Positions 32,807 to 41,345 of a stretch of DNA of 64,000 nucleotides are shown here, piece after piece. This stretch comes from CAYRYU01 sp964428355 (GTDB lineage: Bacteria; Muiribacteriota; Ozemobacteria; Ozemobacterales; Ozemobacteraceae). Numbering within the stretch: the stretch's first letter is position 1; each line of letters begins with the position of its first letter. Location of the stretch: positions 10,170-74,169 of the forward strand of contig CAYRYU010000027.1 of the NCBI GenBank assembly GCA_964428355.1. Reading direction: 5' to 3'. The position numbers and the translations under genes are program-made. The notes beneath the pieces were generated by a model that was given only the letters and a program-made list of their open reading frames with translations, had not been told where the DNA came from and did not search any database.

Positions 32807-34876
32807 ATGATTCCAGGCGAGGAAAAGGGCGAAATCAGCAGCGAGTTTTTCAAAAAACTCAACCAGCAGATTGTCCAGAAGGACAATCTGATCAAGCTTC
32901 TTCAACTCCAGATCAAGAACCTGAAAGCCCAGGTCGATGAAGCTGGGGTGGGAGCCGATACCTCCGAACTCAGCAAGACCCTTGAAGCGAAAGAGACGGA
33001 GATCAAGACCCTTTCCGCGGAACTGGATGGTCAGAAATCCGAACTTTCCCGCCGTCTTCAGGAAAAGGACGCTCAGATCGAGGAACTCAACCGGCTTCTC
33101 GAAGAGCACCAGAAAGCGGAAATCGCCAAACACGCCGGTGGAGCCGACCCAGTCGTTTCCCAACTCGAGGAATCCATCTCGACCCTGAAAAAGGAGGTCG
33201 AGAGTCATGTCCAGGCCCGCAAAGACCTGGAAGGCCAGATCGAGCAGATCAAATCAGCCTCCGGCCAGGAGGCGCAGAACCTCCAGGCAGAGGGGGGACG
33301 ACTTTCGAAGGAAGTCGCCCGTCTCCAACAGGAGCTTTCCAAGACCCAGGGCCTCCTCGAGCAGCGTGAAAAATCGATGGCCGCCCTGGAAGCCGCAGGA
33401 ATCGACAAATCCCGGAGCGACCAGGAGCTCGTGAAGCTTGAAAACAGGGTTTCGGAACTTGAGCAGGACATCGCGAACTTGAAGGGGCTCCTTCAGGAAA
33501 AAGAGGACCAGATCGCCTCCATGGCTTCATCCCAGCCCCAACTTGCAGAGTCGAAATTCCAGCTTACCGAGCTACAGAACCGACTGGCAGAGGTTGAGCC
33601 CAGGTTGGTCCGGGCCGAGGAGCTTGAAAAGCTCAATTCCCAGCTTTCGGCGGAAGCGGCCCAGGTTCCAAGGCTCAAACAGAGGATTGCAGCCCTCGAA
33701 GGCGAGAACAACGGGATGGCGGAAGCCGCAATGAAGCTCACCGCGCTCGAGGGGGAGAAAGCCGCCCTCATCGAATCGGGTGAAAACAGGATTGCCGAGG
33801 TGAAGCGGCTCCAGGAACAGCTCGAATCCCTGAAACGCCAGTACAGCGAGTACGGCAAAAAAATGACCCTCAAAGACAATGAGGTGGCTGAGCTGAGAGC
33901 CGCCCTGGATGCGCAAAAAGATCATGCCACCGAGGACCCCGTGGTCCGGCAGGAAATCGAGCAGCTCACGGGAAAGGTCGCCGACCAGCTGTTGGCCATC
34001 CAGAAGTTCGAGGAACTCCTTCGAAAGAGCCAGGAGCAGCTTGGGGCCAAAGAGCAGGAGATCAACATCCTACGATCGCAAGCCCACCGTCCCCTGGACA
34101 GTGAAAAGGTCATCCCCGTTTCCGGGGACAGCGAAGTGATCAGCAGTTTCATCGATTTCTTCGACGGCCTGGACTCCTTCCTTTCCGACCACCCGATTCC
34201 AGAGCTGGCCTCCCTCCACCGGAAACTCCTTGACCGCCTGATCATTCCCAACCAGATCCAGTACATTCCTGTCGTTTCGGAGGAGTTCGATTCTGAAAGG
34301 CACATTGCCACAGATTTCTTCCGGTCCGACAAATTCCCTGAACGGACGATAGTCTTCGAGGTCGAAAAGGGTTACCGGAAGGGCGAGGCGATCGTAAAGA
34401 AGTCCAAGTGCTGGGTAGTCCAGAACCTTTTCCAGTGCCGGGCATGCAATTCCCTCCAGAGCAACGCCGACAGCCGTTTTTGCCACATGTGCGGCCAGAA
34501 GATTGTTGCGCCCAACGGTCTTCCCGTGGACAGCCTTCCGGTTTTCGAACCGACTCCCACGACTTATCTGAGGTTCGCCGAACGGATGATCGAAAAGGGG
34601 GAGCACACGAAGGCAAAGGAGTACCTGAAAACCGGGCTGACCCTGGATCCCCAGTTCATTCCCATTCTGATCTGCCTGGCCGAGGTACATGCCCACGGCT
34701 CCGAGTTCGCCGAAGCAATCGATCTGCTCCGGCAGGCCGTTTCACTGAAACCCGACCCGATCCTCGCGGACCGGATCCAAGCCCTGGAAGTGAAGAACAC
34801 CATTTTCATGCAGGCCCGAAGCCTGAACCTTCCCAAGGAAGAGTTCGAGAAGCTGGTGAACCTCATCCAGAAGTGA
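32807..34876 (+). CDS. Coiled-coil protein with zinc ribbon and C-terminal TPR
   Basis: 689 residues from ATG 32807 (GGAGAG upstream); a start ten codons earlier lacks an RBS. Residues ~10-430 are an almost unbroken coiled coil of heptads (KDNLIKLLQLQIKNL, then many EL.xL..xl units). A compact segment (about 440-535) precedes a double zinc ribbon, FQCRACNSLQSNADSRFCHMCGQ (around 542-564). Two to three TPR-like helix pairs follow (about 580-689, AKEYLKTGLTLDPQF). No membrane helix is present. It is probably a cytoplasmic structural or scaffold protein; no specific function is evident. It ends 15 bases before valS but has its own upstream region. Confidence 0.78.
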   Translation: MIPGEEKGEISSEFFKKLNQQIVQKDNLIKLLQLQIKNLKAQVDEAGVGADTSELSKTLEAKETEIKTLSAELDGQKSELSRRLQEKDAQIEELNRLLEEHQKAEIAKHAGGADPVVSQLEESISTLKKEVESHVQARKDLEGQIEQIKSASGQEAQNLQAEGGRLSKEVARLQQELSKTQGLLEQREKSMAALEAAGIDKSRSDQELVKLENRVSELEQDIANLKGLLQEKEDQIASMASSQPQLAESKFQLTELQNRLAEVEPRLVRAEELEKLNSQLSAEAAQVPRLKQRIAALEGENNGMAEAAMKLTALEGEKAALIESGENRIAEVKRLQEQLESLKRQYSEYGKKMTLKDNEVAELRAALDAQKDHATEDPVVRQEIEQLTGKVADQLLAIQKFEELLRKSQEQLGAKEQEINILRSQAHRPLDSEKVIPVSGDSEVISSFIDFFDGLDSFLSDHPIPELASLHRKLLDRLIIPNQIQYIPVVSEEFDSERHIATDFFRSDKFPERTIVFEVEKGYRKGEAIVKKSKCWVVQNLFQCRACNSLQSNADSRFCHMCGQKIVAPNGLPVDSLPVFEPTPTTYLRFAERMIEKGEHTKAKEYLKTGLTLDPQFIPILICLAEVHAHGSEFAEAIDLLRQAVSLKPDPILADRIQALEVKNTIFMQARSLNLPKEEFEKLVNLIQK

Positions 34877-34891
34877 CCTGAAAGCGACGAG

Positions 34892-37570
34892 ATGAACAGC
34901 CAAGAATCGGCCGCCCCCGCGGCCCTCGAAAAGACCTACGACCCATCCCAGGTTGAGGAAAGAATCTACCAGTCCTGGGAATCCCGGAAAGCTTTTCACG
35001 CCGACGAGACATCGAAGCGGCCCCGGTTCTGCATCGTCATCCCCCCTCCAAACGTTACCGGGATGCTCACGATGGGCCATGTTCTCAACAACACCCTCCA
35101 GGACATCCTGATCCGGTACAAGAGAATGGATGGCTTCGAGACCCTCTGGCTCCCCGGAACCGACCATGCGGGAATCGCGACCCAGAACGTGGTGGAAAAG
35201 TCCCTTGCGAAGGAGAAGATCTCGCGTCACGATCTCGGCCGGGAGAAGTTCCTCGAACGTGTCTGGGCCTGGAAGGAGAAGTTCGGGGGGATAATCATCA
35301 CGCAGCTGAAGCGCCTTGGCTGCTCCTGCGACTGGACCCGCGAGCGGTTCACGATGGACGAGGGCCTCTCCCGGGCGGTTGCGGAATGCTTCCGGAAGTT
35401 GTACGACGAGGGGCTCGTCTACAAGGGAAAATACATCATCAACTGGTGCCCCCGTTGCCGGACGGCACTTTCCGACGAGGAGAAGATCCCCGAGGATACC
35501 AAGGGAAATCTCTGGTACATCCGATATCCCCTCAAATCCGGAAAAGGTCATGTAACCGTCGCGACCACCCGCCCCGAAACCATGCTGGGGGATACCGCGG
35601 TTGCTGTCAACCCTGATGACGACCGGTTCCGGAGCCTTGTGGGTGAAATCCTGATCCTTCCGCTCATCGGACGTGAGATCCCGATCGTTGCGGACGACTT
35701 CGTCGACCCCAAATTCGGGACCGGGGCGGTCAAGGTTACTCCCGCCCATGATCCCAATGATTTCGAAATCGGCAAGCGGCATTCCCTCGCCCAGGTCGTT
35801 GTTATGGACGAATCGGGAAAGATGAACGAAGCCGCGGGGGCCTACCAGGGCCAGGACCGCTTCAAGGCCCGGGAAGCCATCGTCAAGGATCTCGAGGAAA
35901 AAGGCCTTCTCGAAAAGATCGAGCCGCATGCCCTTGCGGTAGGCCATTGCCAGCGGTGTAGCACCGTCATCGAGCCCTACCTTTCCGACCAATGGTTCGT
36001 CAAGATGAAGCCCCTTGCCCAGAAAGCTATCGAAGCTGTGAAAAACGGGACCCTCCGCTTCACTCCCAGCCGGTGGGTCGGGGTCTACCTTCATTGGATG
36101 GAAAACATCCGGGACTGGTGCATCAGCCGGCAGCTCTGGTGGGGTCACAGGATCCCGGCCTTTACCTGCCCCGATTGCAAGCAGATTTCGGTTGCGGCTT
36201 CGAAGCCGGAGAAATGCCCTAAATGTGGCTCCACCTCCCCCATGGCTCAAGACGAAGATGTCCTGGATACCTGGTTCTCCTCCTGGTTGTGGCCTTTTTC
36301 CACCATGGGGTGGCCCGAGCCTTCCGCCACATTGGGGAAGTTCTATCCCACCGACGTTCTGATAACGGGTCCCGATATCATCTTTTTCTGGGTTGCCCGG
36401 ATGGTCATGGCGGGATACTCCTTCCAGAATTCGTGTCCATTCCATGACGTTTATTTCACGAGCATCGTCCGGGATGCCAAGGGAAGGAAGATGAGCAAGT
36501 CCCTTGGCAACTCGCCAGATCCCCTCGAACTGATCGGGAAATACGGCGCCGATGCCCTCCGGTTCACCACGATTTCCCTCGCCCCCGTCGGGCAGGATAT
36601 CAGGTTCTCCAACGAAAAGGTCGAGATCGGCCGGAACTTCGCAAACAAGTTGTGGAACGCCGCCAGGTTCGTCCTTATGAACATGCAGGGGTCCTCCGTC
36701 TCGATCGCCGACCCCGACGACCCTCCCGCGGTCCTCACACCCTGGGACCAATGGATCCTCTCCCGGGCATCGCGTACCGTTCAGCTCGTCCGGGAGCATC
36801 TCGCCGATGGAACCTACAAATTCAATGAAGCGGTGAAGTGCGTTTACGACTTCATCTGGAACGAGTTCTGCGACTGGTACATCGAAATGTCCAAACCCGT
36901 CCTCAACGGACCTGACGGTCCTGGAAAGGAAGGGAGCCGCAGAGCCATGCTCAAGACCCTCGATGTCGCACTCAGGCTTCTCCACCCCTTCATGCCCTTC
37001 GTGACCGAAGAGATCTGGCAGAAACTGCCTGGGGCGAAAGGCCTTCTGATGCAGTCGAGCTTTCCCAACCCCCGTTCGGAGCAGGTGAATATCCCCCTCG
37101 AACAGGAAATCGGGGAACTCATGGAAGCCGTCAGGGTGGTTCGCAACCTCAGGGCTTCAGCCAACATCGTCCCTTCCCGCAAGGTAACCGTCAGGGTGGT
37201 ATCCGGTGCCGCGTTGAGCCAGGTTTTCAACCGCTTTCCCGACATGATCAGGAGCCTCGCCGGTATCGAACTCATGGAGATCGTCCCTGCAAAGCCAGCC
37301 GGGCACCTCGTCGGGCTGATGGGTTCGACCGAGATCTGCCTGAACCTTGCCGGGGTCATCGATGTCGAAGCGGAAAAAGCCCGGGTGACCGCCGAGATTG
37401 CCAAGATCGACAAGGAAATGGCCAAGATCGCGGTGAAACTCGAGAACGAGAGTTTCGTCTCGAAGGCGCCCGCCGAGGTCGTCGACCACATCCGTGAAGG
37501 GATTGCCGGCTACAAGGTCCAGCTCGAGAAATTGAACGAATACCTTCGGGAGTTGTCCCGGGTCGGATGA
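34892..37570 (+). CDS. valS: Valyl-tRNA synthetase
   Basis: 892 residues, class Ia synthetase charging tRNA-Val. The HIGH-type motif is in PPPNVTGMLTMGHVLNN and the KMSKS motif in RKMSKSLGNSPDPLELI. Between them lies the CP1 editing domain with TTRPETMLGDTAVAVNPDD. An anticodon-binding helical domain follows, and a C-terminal coiled-coil arm (last ~70 residues, VEAEKARVTAEIAKIDKEM) as in bacterial ValRS. It is the first of three contiguous synthetase genes, with a 9-base gap to tyrS. No T-box leader is seen. Confidence 0.98.
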   Translation: MNSQESAAPAALEKTYDPSQVEERIYQSWESRKAFHADETSKRPRFCIVIPPPNVTGMLTMGHVLNNTLQDILIRYKRMDGFETLWLPGTDHAGIATQNVVEKSLAKEKISRHDLGREKFLERVWAWKEKFGGIIITQLKRLGCSCDWTRERFTMDEGLSRAVAECFRKLYDEGLVYKGKYIINWCPRCRTALSDEEKIPEDTKGNLWYIRYPLKSGKGHVTVATTRPETMLGDTAVAVNPDDDRFRSLVGEILILPLIGREIPIVADDFVDPKFGTGAVKVTPAHDPNDFEIGKRHSLAQVVVMDESGKMNEAAGAYQGQDRFKAREAIVKDLEEKGLLEKIEPHALAVGHCQRCSTVIEPYLSDQWFVKMKPLAQKAIEAVKNGTLRFTPSRWVGVYLHWMENIRDWCISRQLWWGHRIPAFTCPDCKQISVAASKPEKCPKCGSTSPMAQDEDVLDTWFSSWLWPFSTMGWPEPSATLGKFYPTDVLITGPDIIFFWVARMVMAGYSFQNSCPFHDVYFTSIVRDAKGRKMSKSLGNSPDPLELIGKYGADALRFTTISLAPVGQDIRFSNEKVEIGRNFANKLWNAARFVLMNMQGSSVSIADPDDPPAVLTPWDQWILSRASRTVQLVREHLADGTYKFNEAVKCVYDFIWNEFCDWYIEMSKPVLNGPDGPGKEGSRRAMLKTLDVALRLLHPFMPFVTEEIWQKLPGAKGLLMQSSFPNPRSEQVNIPLEQEIGELMEAVRVVRNLRASANIVPSRKVTVRVVSGAALSQVFNRFPDMIRSLAGIELMEIVPAKPAGHLVGLMGSTEICLNLAGVIDVEAEKARVTAEIAKIDKEMAKIAVKLENESFVSKAPAEVVDHIREGIAGYKVQLEKLNEYLRELSRVG

Positions 37571-37579
37571 AGGGATTCC

Positions 37580-38803
37580 ATGATGAAGTTTCAAGCCAAC
37601 CCCCAGGAACAATTGACCATCCTCACCACCGGGATCGCGGACCTGGTGTCCCGCGAGGAACTCCTTAAAAAGCTCGAAACCAGCTATAAATCCGGAAAGC
37701 CTCTGGTAGTGAAGCTCGGGGCGGACCCCTCCGCTCCCGACATCCATCTCGGACACACCGTCGTCCTGCAAAAGATGAGGCAGTTCCAGGAACTCGGTCA
37801 TGAGATCGTTTTCCTCATTGGTGATTTCACCGGCCGGATCGGTGACCCGACGGGAAAGAAGAAGACCCGCCCCGCCCTCTCCGAGGAAGAGATCGCACGC
37901 AACGCGGAAACGTACAAGACCCAGATCGGAAAGATACTCGATATCGAAAAGACCCGGGTCGTTTTCAACAGCTCCTGGCTCGGGGGAATGACCTTCGCGG
38001 ACGTTCTCAAGCTCACCTCGCAATACACAGTGGCCCGGATGCTCGAGCGCGACGATTTCGCCACCCGTTTCAAGGGCCAGGTCCCGATTTCCGTTGTCGA
38101 GTTCCTCTATCCCCTCATGCAAGGATACGACTCCGTCGCATTGAAAGCCGACGTCGAACTGGGCGGGCTTGACCAGACCTTCAACCTCCTGGTAGGCCGG
38201 GAACTCCAGAGATCCTATGGCCAGGAACCGCAGGTTACGATGACATTGCCCATACTGGAAGGCCTCGACGGCCGGGAGAAGATGTCGAAGAGCCTTGGAA
38301 ACTACGTCGGGATCAACGAAGCCCCCGACCAGATCTACGGAAAACTTATGTCGATTCCCGACGAACTCATGGTCAAGTATTTCGAACTCCTCACCGATTT
38401 CCCTCTCGAAAGACTCAACGAGATCAAAGCTGCGATTCCCTCCCAGCCCAAGGCGATGAAGATGCTCCTGGCAAAACGCATCACCGCCCAATATTGCGGG
38501 GAGGAAAAGGGTCGCGCCGCCGAGGAAGGGTTCGAGAAACTGTTCGGGAAGACCGGAGACGGCCTTCCGGAAAACATCGAGGAGGTACATCTTTCGGCAC
38601 CAGCCGAAGGAATGACTCTCGGGAAGATCCTCGTCGCGTCGGGGCTGGCTCCCAGTGGTGGGGAAGCCCGCCGGCTTCTCCAGCAGGGCGGAGTCCGCGT
38701 CGACCAGGAAAAGCAGACAGAGCAGGGACGGCAGTTTCCGAAGGGAAGCGTGTTCGTCCTCCAATCCGGGAAACGACATTTCCGGAAGGTGTTCATAGAT
38801 TAA
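37580..38803 (+). CDS. tyrS: Tyrosyl-tRNA synthetase
   Basis: 407 residues, class Ic. Catalytic motifs are PDIHLGHTVVL (HIGH type) and KMSKSLGNYVG; FLIGDFTGRIGDPTGK and LMQGYDSVALKADVELGGLDQ identify TyrRS. The HLGH and short-insert form is that of the TyrS2 (TyrZ-like) subgroup of about 400 residues. An S4 RNA-binding domain closes the protein (about 345-407, ILVASGLAPSGGEARRLLQQGGV). It lies between valS and thrS with very short gaps. Confidence 0.97.
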   Translation: MMKFQANPQEQLTILTTGIADLVSREELLKKLETSYKSGKPLVVKLGADPSAPDIHLGHTVVLQKMRQFQELGHEIVFLIGDFTGRIGDPTGKKKTRPALSEEEIARNAETYKTQIGKILDIEKTRVVFNSSWLGGMTFADVLKLTSQYTVARMLERDDFATRFKGQVPISVVEFLYPLMQGYDSVALKADVELGGLDQTFNLLVGRELQRSYGQEPQVTMTLPILEGLDGREKMSKSLGNYVGINEAPDQIYGKLMSIPDELMVKYFELLTDFPLERLNEIKAAIPSQPKAMKMLLAKRITAQYCGEEKGRAAEEGFEKLFGKTGDGLPENIEEVHLSAPAEGMTLGKILVASGLAPSGGEARRLLQQGGVRVDQEKQTEQGRQFPKGSVFVLQSGKRHFRKVFID

Positions 38804-38812
38804 GGAGTTCAC

Positions 38813-40729
38813 ATGTCCGACCTCATCTCCCTGAAACTTCCAGATGGAAAAGACCTCGAGGTTCCCTCCGGCTCGACCGTGGTCCAGGCCGCGGGGAAGA
38901 TCGGCCCGAGACTGGCCGCCGCCGCCCTCGCGGGGAAGCTCGACGGGGCCCTCGTCGATATCAGAACCCCCCTTACCCGTTCGGGGACCTTCGAAATCAT
39001 CACCGCCAAGTCCCCTGATGCGGCCGAGATCTATCGCCATTCGATGGCACATATCATGGCGGAAGCGGTTCTCAAGCTGTTTCCCGGGGCCAAGTTCGCC
39101 ATCGGCCCCACCATCGAGAACGGCTTCTACTACGACTTCCTTCTTCCCCGATCCCTGACCACGGAGGATCTCGAAAAAGTCGAGAGGGAGATGCACGCCT
39201 CGGTCGGGGCGAAAAAAGAGTTCACCAGGAAAGACCTTTCCAAGGACGAAGCCAGGGAAGTCTTCAAAAAGCTCGATCAGCCGTTCAAACTCGAACTTAT
39301 CGATGAGATACCCGATTCCACGGTTTCCGTCTATCAGCATGGTGACTTCGTCGATCTCTGTCGTGGACCTCACGTCCCCAACACCGGGGTGACCGAGCAT
39401 TTCAAGCTTCTGAGCGTTGCCGGCGCCTATTGGCGTGGCGACGAAAAGCGGGAAATGCTCCAACGAATCTACGGGACGGCCTTCACTTCCAAAGAGAACC
39501 TGGAAAAGTATCTCACCATGCTCGAGGAGGCGAAAAAGCGGGATCACCGGAAACTCGGGAAGGATCTCGACCTTTTCTCCCTTCACGAAGAGGTTGGGCC
39601 GGGACTGGTCTTCTGGCATCCGAAAGGAGCCCGGATCCGCCACATCATCGAATCATTCTGGAAGGACATGCATTTTCGCAACGGTTACGACCTGATCAAC
39701 TCCCCCCACATCGGCCGGAGCTGGCTGTGGGAAACCAGCGGCCACCTGGGTTTCTACAAGGGAAGCATGTACAGCCCGATGCAGATCGACGATTTCGATT
39801 ACTACATCAAACCGATGAACTGCCCGTTCCATATCATGATCTACAAATCCCAGGTCCGCTCCTACAGAGACCTTCCGTTGAGGTGGGCAGAACTGGGAAC
39901 TGTCTATCGGTATGAGAAGAGCGGTGTCCTCCATGGGCTGCTCAGGGTCCGCGGATTCACCCAGGACGATGCGCACATCTATTGTACTCCGGAGCAGATC
40001 GAGGACGAGATCCTGGAGGTCCTGCGGTTCAGCCTCTCCCTCCTGAAGGCGTTCGGTTTCGAGGACATCAAGGCCTACCTCGCCACCCGCCCGGAAAACG
40101 CGGTTGGGGAACCCGCGCGGTGGGAACAAGCCATTGCCGCCCTCCGGCGCGCGGTCGAGCGGGAGAAGCTGGCCTGTGAAGTCGATGAAGGGGGCGGGGC
40201 TTTCTACGGCCCCAAGATCGACCTCAAGATCAAGGATGCCCTGGGCCGGGAATGGCAGATGACCACGATCCAATTCGATTTCAACATGTCGGAACGTTTC
40301 GAGATGACCTATGTCGGAGCCGATGGTGCCCATCACCGTCCGTATATGGTCCATAGGGCGCTTCTGGGGTCCCTGGAACGGTTTTTCGGAGTCCTGCTCG
40401 AGCACTACGGCGGGGCAATGCCCGTCTGGCTGGCTCCTGTCCAGGTCATGGTTCTTCCCATTTCGGACAAACACCTGGATTATGCCCGGAAGATCACGGA
40501 CAGCCTCAAGGCCCATGACATCAGGGCGGTCCTGGATTGCCGCTCCGACAAGATCGGATACAAGATCCGCGCGGCCCAGCTGCAGAAGATTCCTTTCATG
40601 GCGGTCCTGGGAGACGACGAGGTGAATTCCGGGAAGATCACGATCCGGAAAAGGTCGGGGGAAAACCTGACAAAGATCGATCTGGAAGAGTTCGTGAAAG
40701 GAGAGGAATGGAAAAAACAGTTGATCTGA
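38813..40729 (+). CDS. thrS: Threonyl-tRNA synthetase
   Basis: 638 residues, class II. Domains: N-terminal TGS (about 1-65, LEVPSGSTVVQAAGKI), the editing/SAD domain (about 70-240, HSMAHIMAEAVLKLFPGAKFAIGP), the catalytic core (about 265-535, with NCPFHIMIYK and the zinc-site His and Cys, then RGFTQDDAHIYC) and the anticodon-binding domain (about 540-638, PVQVMVLPISDKHLDYA). AAGGAGT precedes ATG 38813. Its 3' end overlaps the next small gene by 22 bases, and that gene's Shine-Dalgarno lies inside thrS. Confidence 0.98.
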   Translation: MSDLISLKLPDGKDLEVPSGSTVVQAAGKIGPRLAAAALAGKLDGALVDIRTPLTRSGTFEIITAKSPDAAEIYRHSMAHIMAEAVLKLFPGAKFAIGPTIENGFYYDFLLPRSLTTEDLEKVEREMHASVGAKKEFTRKDLSKDEAREVFKKLDQPFKLELIDEIPDSTVSVYQHGDFVDLCRGPHVPNTGVTEHFKLLSVAGAYWRGDEKREMLQRIYGTAFTSKENLEKYLTMLEEAKKRDHRKLGKDLDLFSLHEEVGPGLVFWHPKGARIRHIIESFWKDMHFRNGYDLINSPHIGRSWLWETSGHLGFYKGSMYSPMQIDDFDYYIKPMNCPFHIMIYKSQVRSYRDLPLRWAELGTVYRYEKSGVLHGLLRVRGFTQDDAHIYCTPEQIEDEILEVLRFSLSLLKAFGFEDIKAYLATRPENAVGEPARWEQAIAALRRAVEREKLACEVDEGGGAFYGPKIDLKIKDALGREWQMTTIQFDFNMSERFEMTYVGADGAHHRPYMVHRALLGSLERFFGVLLEHYGGAMPVWLAPVQVMVLPISDKHLDYARKITDSLKAHDIRAVLDCRSDKIGYKIRAAQLQKIPFMAVLGDDEVNSGKITIRKRSGENLTKIDLEEFVKGEEWKKQLI

Positions 40730-41061
40730 CCCTTCTGGATGTCGGGGATACCGTTTTCAGGGTCATGCAGAGATGTTTCTTCCGCCGGGGCCAGGACCCG
40801 GCGGTCGAAGTCATGCTCGTTTCAAGCGAGTTCCAGGAGAGCCTCAACCTTCGTTTCCCGGATGCGACGAATCTTCTGATCAAGATCTTTCCGCACAAGA
40901 ATTACATGCAGGTTGCGGTCTTCCGGATCGAGGTCTACAAGACCAAACCCGGAGACATGCGCGGGAACCGGGTCGCGTTCGTCGAGTCTCCGCGGGGGTC
41001 CCAGGCTTTCGAGGAGATCAGGCTTTTCATCGAGGGGGTCCTTTCCCAATCGGGCCTTTAG
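40708..41061 (+). CDS. Small conserved-looking hypothetical protein, 117 aa
   Basis: I do not recognise it. ATG 40708 has AAAGGAG just upstream, inside the end of thrS, so it is probably translated from the synthetase transcript. The soluble product has an alpha/beta pattern with a VEVMLVSSEFQESLNLRFPDATNLLIKIFP core, no Cys pair, no signal and no membrane helix. The tight link to thrS hints at a translation or tRNA-related role, but this is only context. Confidence 0.72.
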   Translation: MEKTVDLTLLDVGDTVFRVMQRCFFRRGQDPAVEVMLVSSEFQESLNLRFPDATNLLIKIFPHKNYMQVAVFRIEVYKTKPGDMRGNRVAFVESPRGSQAFEEIRLFIEGVLSQSGL

Positions 41062-41124
41062 GCCATTCCTCTCCGGGCCAACCCGGGGACAGCGGTTTTG
41101 TTGATGCCATCCAAGGAGGAGATC

Positions 41125-41316
41125 ATGCGGGCAGTCGTTGATTCGAAAAAAGGGATGTTCTTCCGTTGTTTGATCGAGAACGGTGATCTGGTGACCGTTC
41201 ACAAGACATTTCTCCCCGAGGGGACCGCGGAAGGGGATGTCCTGAACGTCCAGTTTTCCCGGGATGAGGAAGCCACCCGCCGACAGCGCGAGTTGATGCA
41301 GCAATACAAAGGTTGA
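41125..41316 (+). CDS. DUF3006-type small protein, 63 aa
   Basis: A short gene from ATG 41125 with AAGGAGG five bases upstream; a frame extension to 41098 has no RBS. The product matches the DUF3006 pattern: MRAVVDSKKGMFFRCLIENG, then TFLPEGTAEGDVLNV, then a charged helix DEEATRRQRELMQQ. Function is unknown; in other genomes such proteins often sit beside metallo-hydrolase or cell-wall genes. It follows the thrS cluster and precedes a TPR membrane protein by 29 bases. Confidence 0.8.
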   Translation: MRAVVDSKKGMFFRCLIENGDLVTVHKTFLPEGTAEGDVLNVQFSRDEEATRRQRELMQQYKG

Positions 41317-41345
41317 CAACCCGGGGACATCCAACGGGAGGATCC

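Noticed and set aside
32478..32810. 110-residue frame in the leader before the coiled-coil gene
   Set aside because: No RBS, Arg/Ser/Pro-rich composition typical of shadow frames, no family resemblance.
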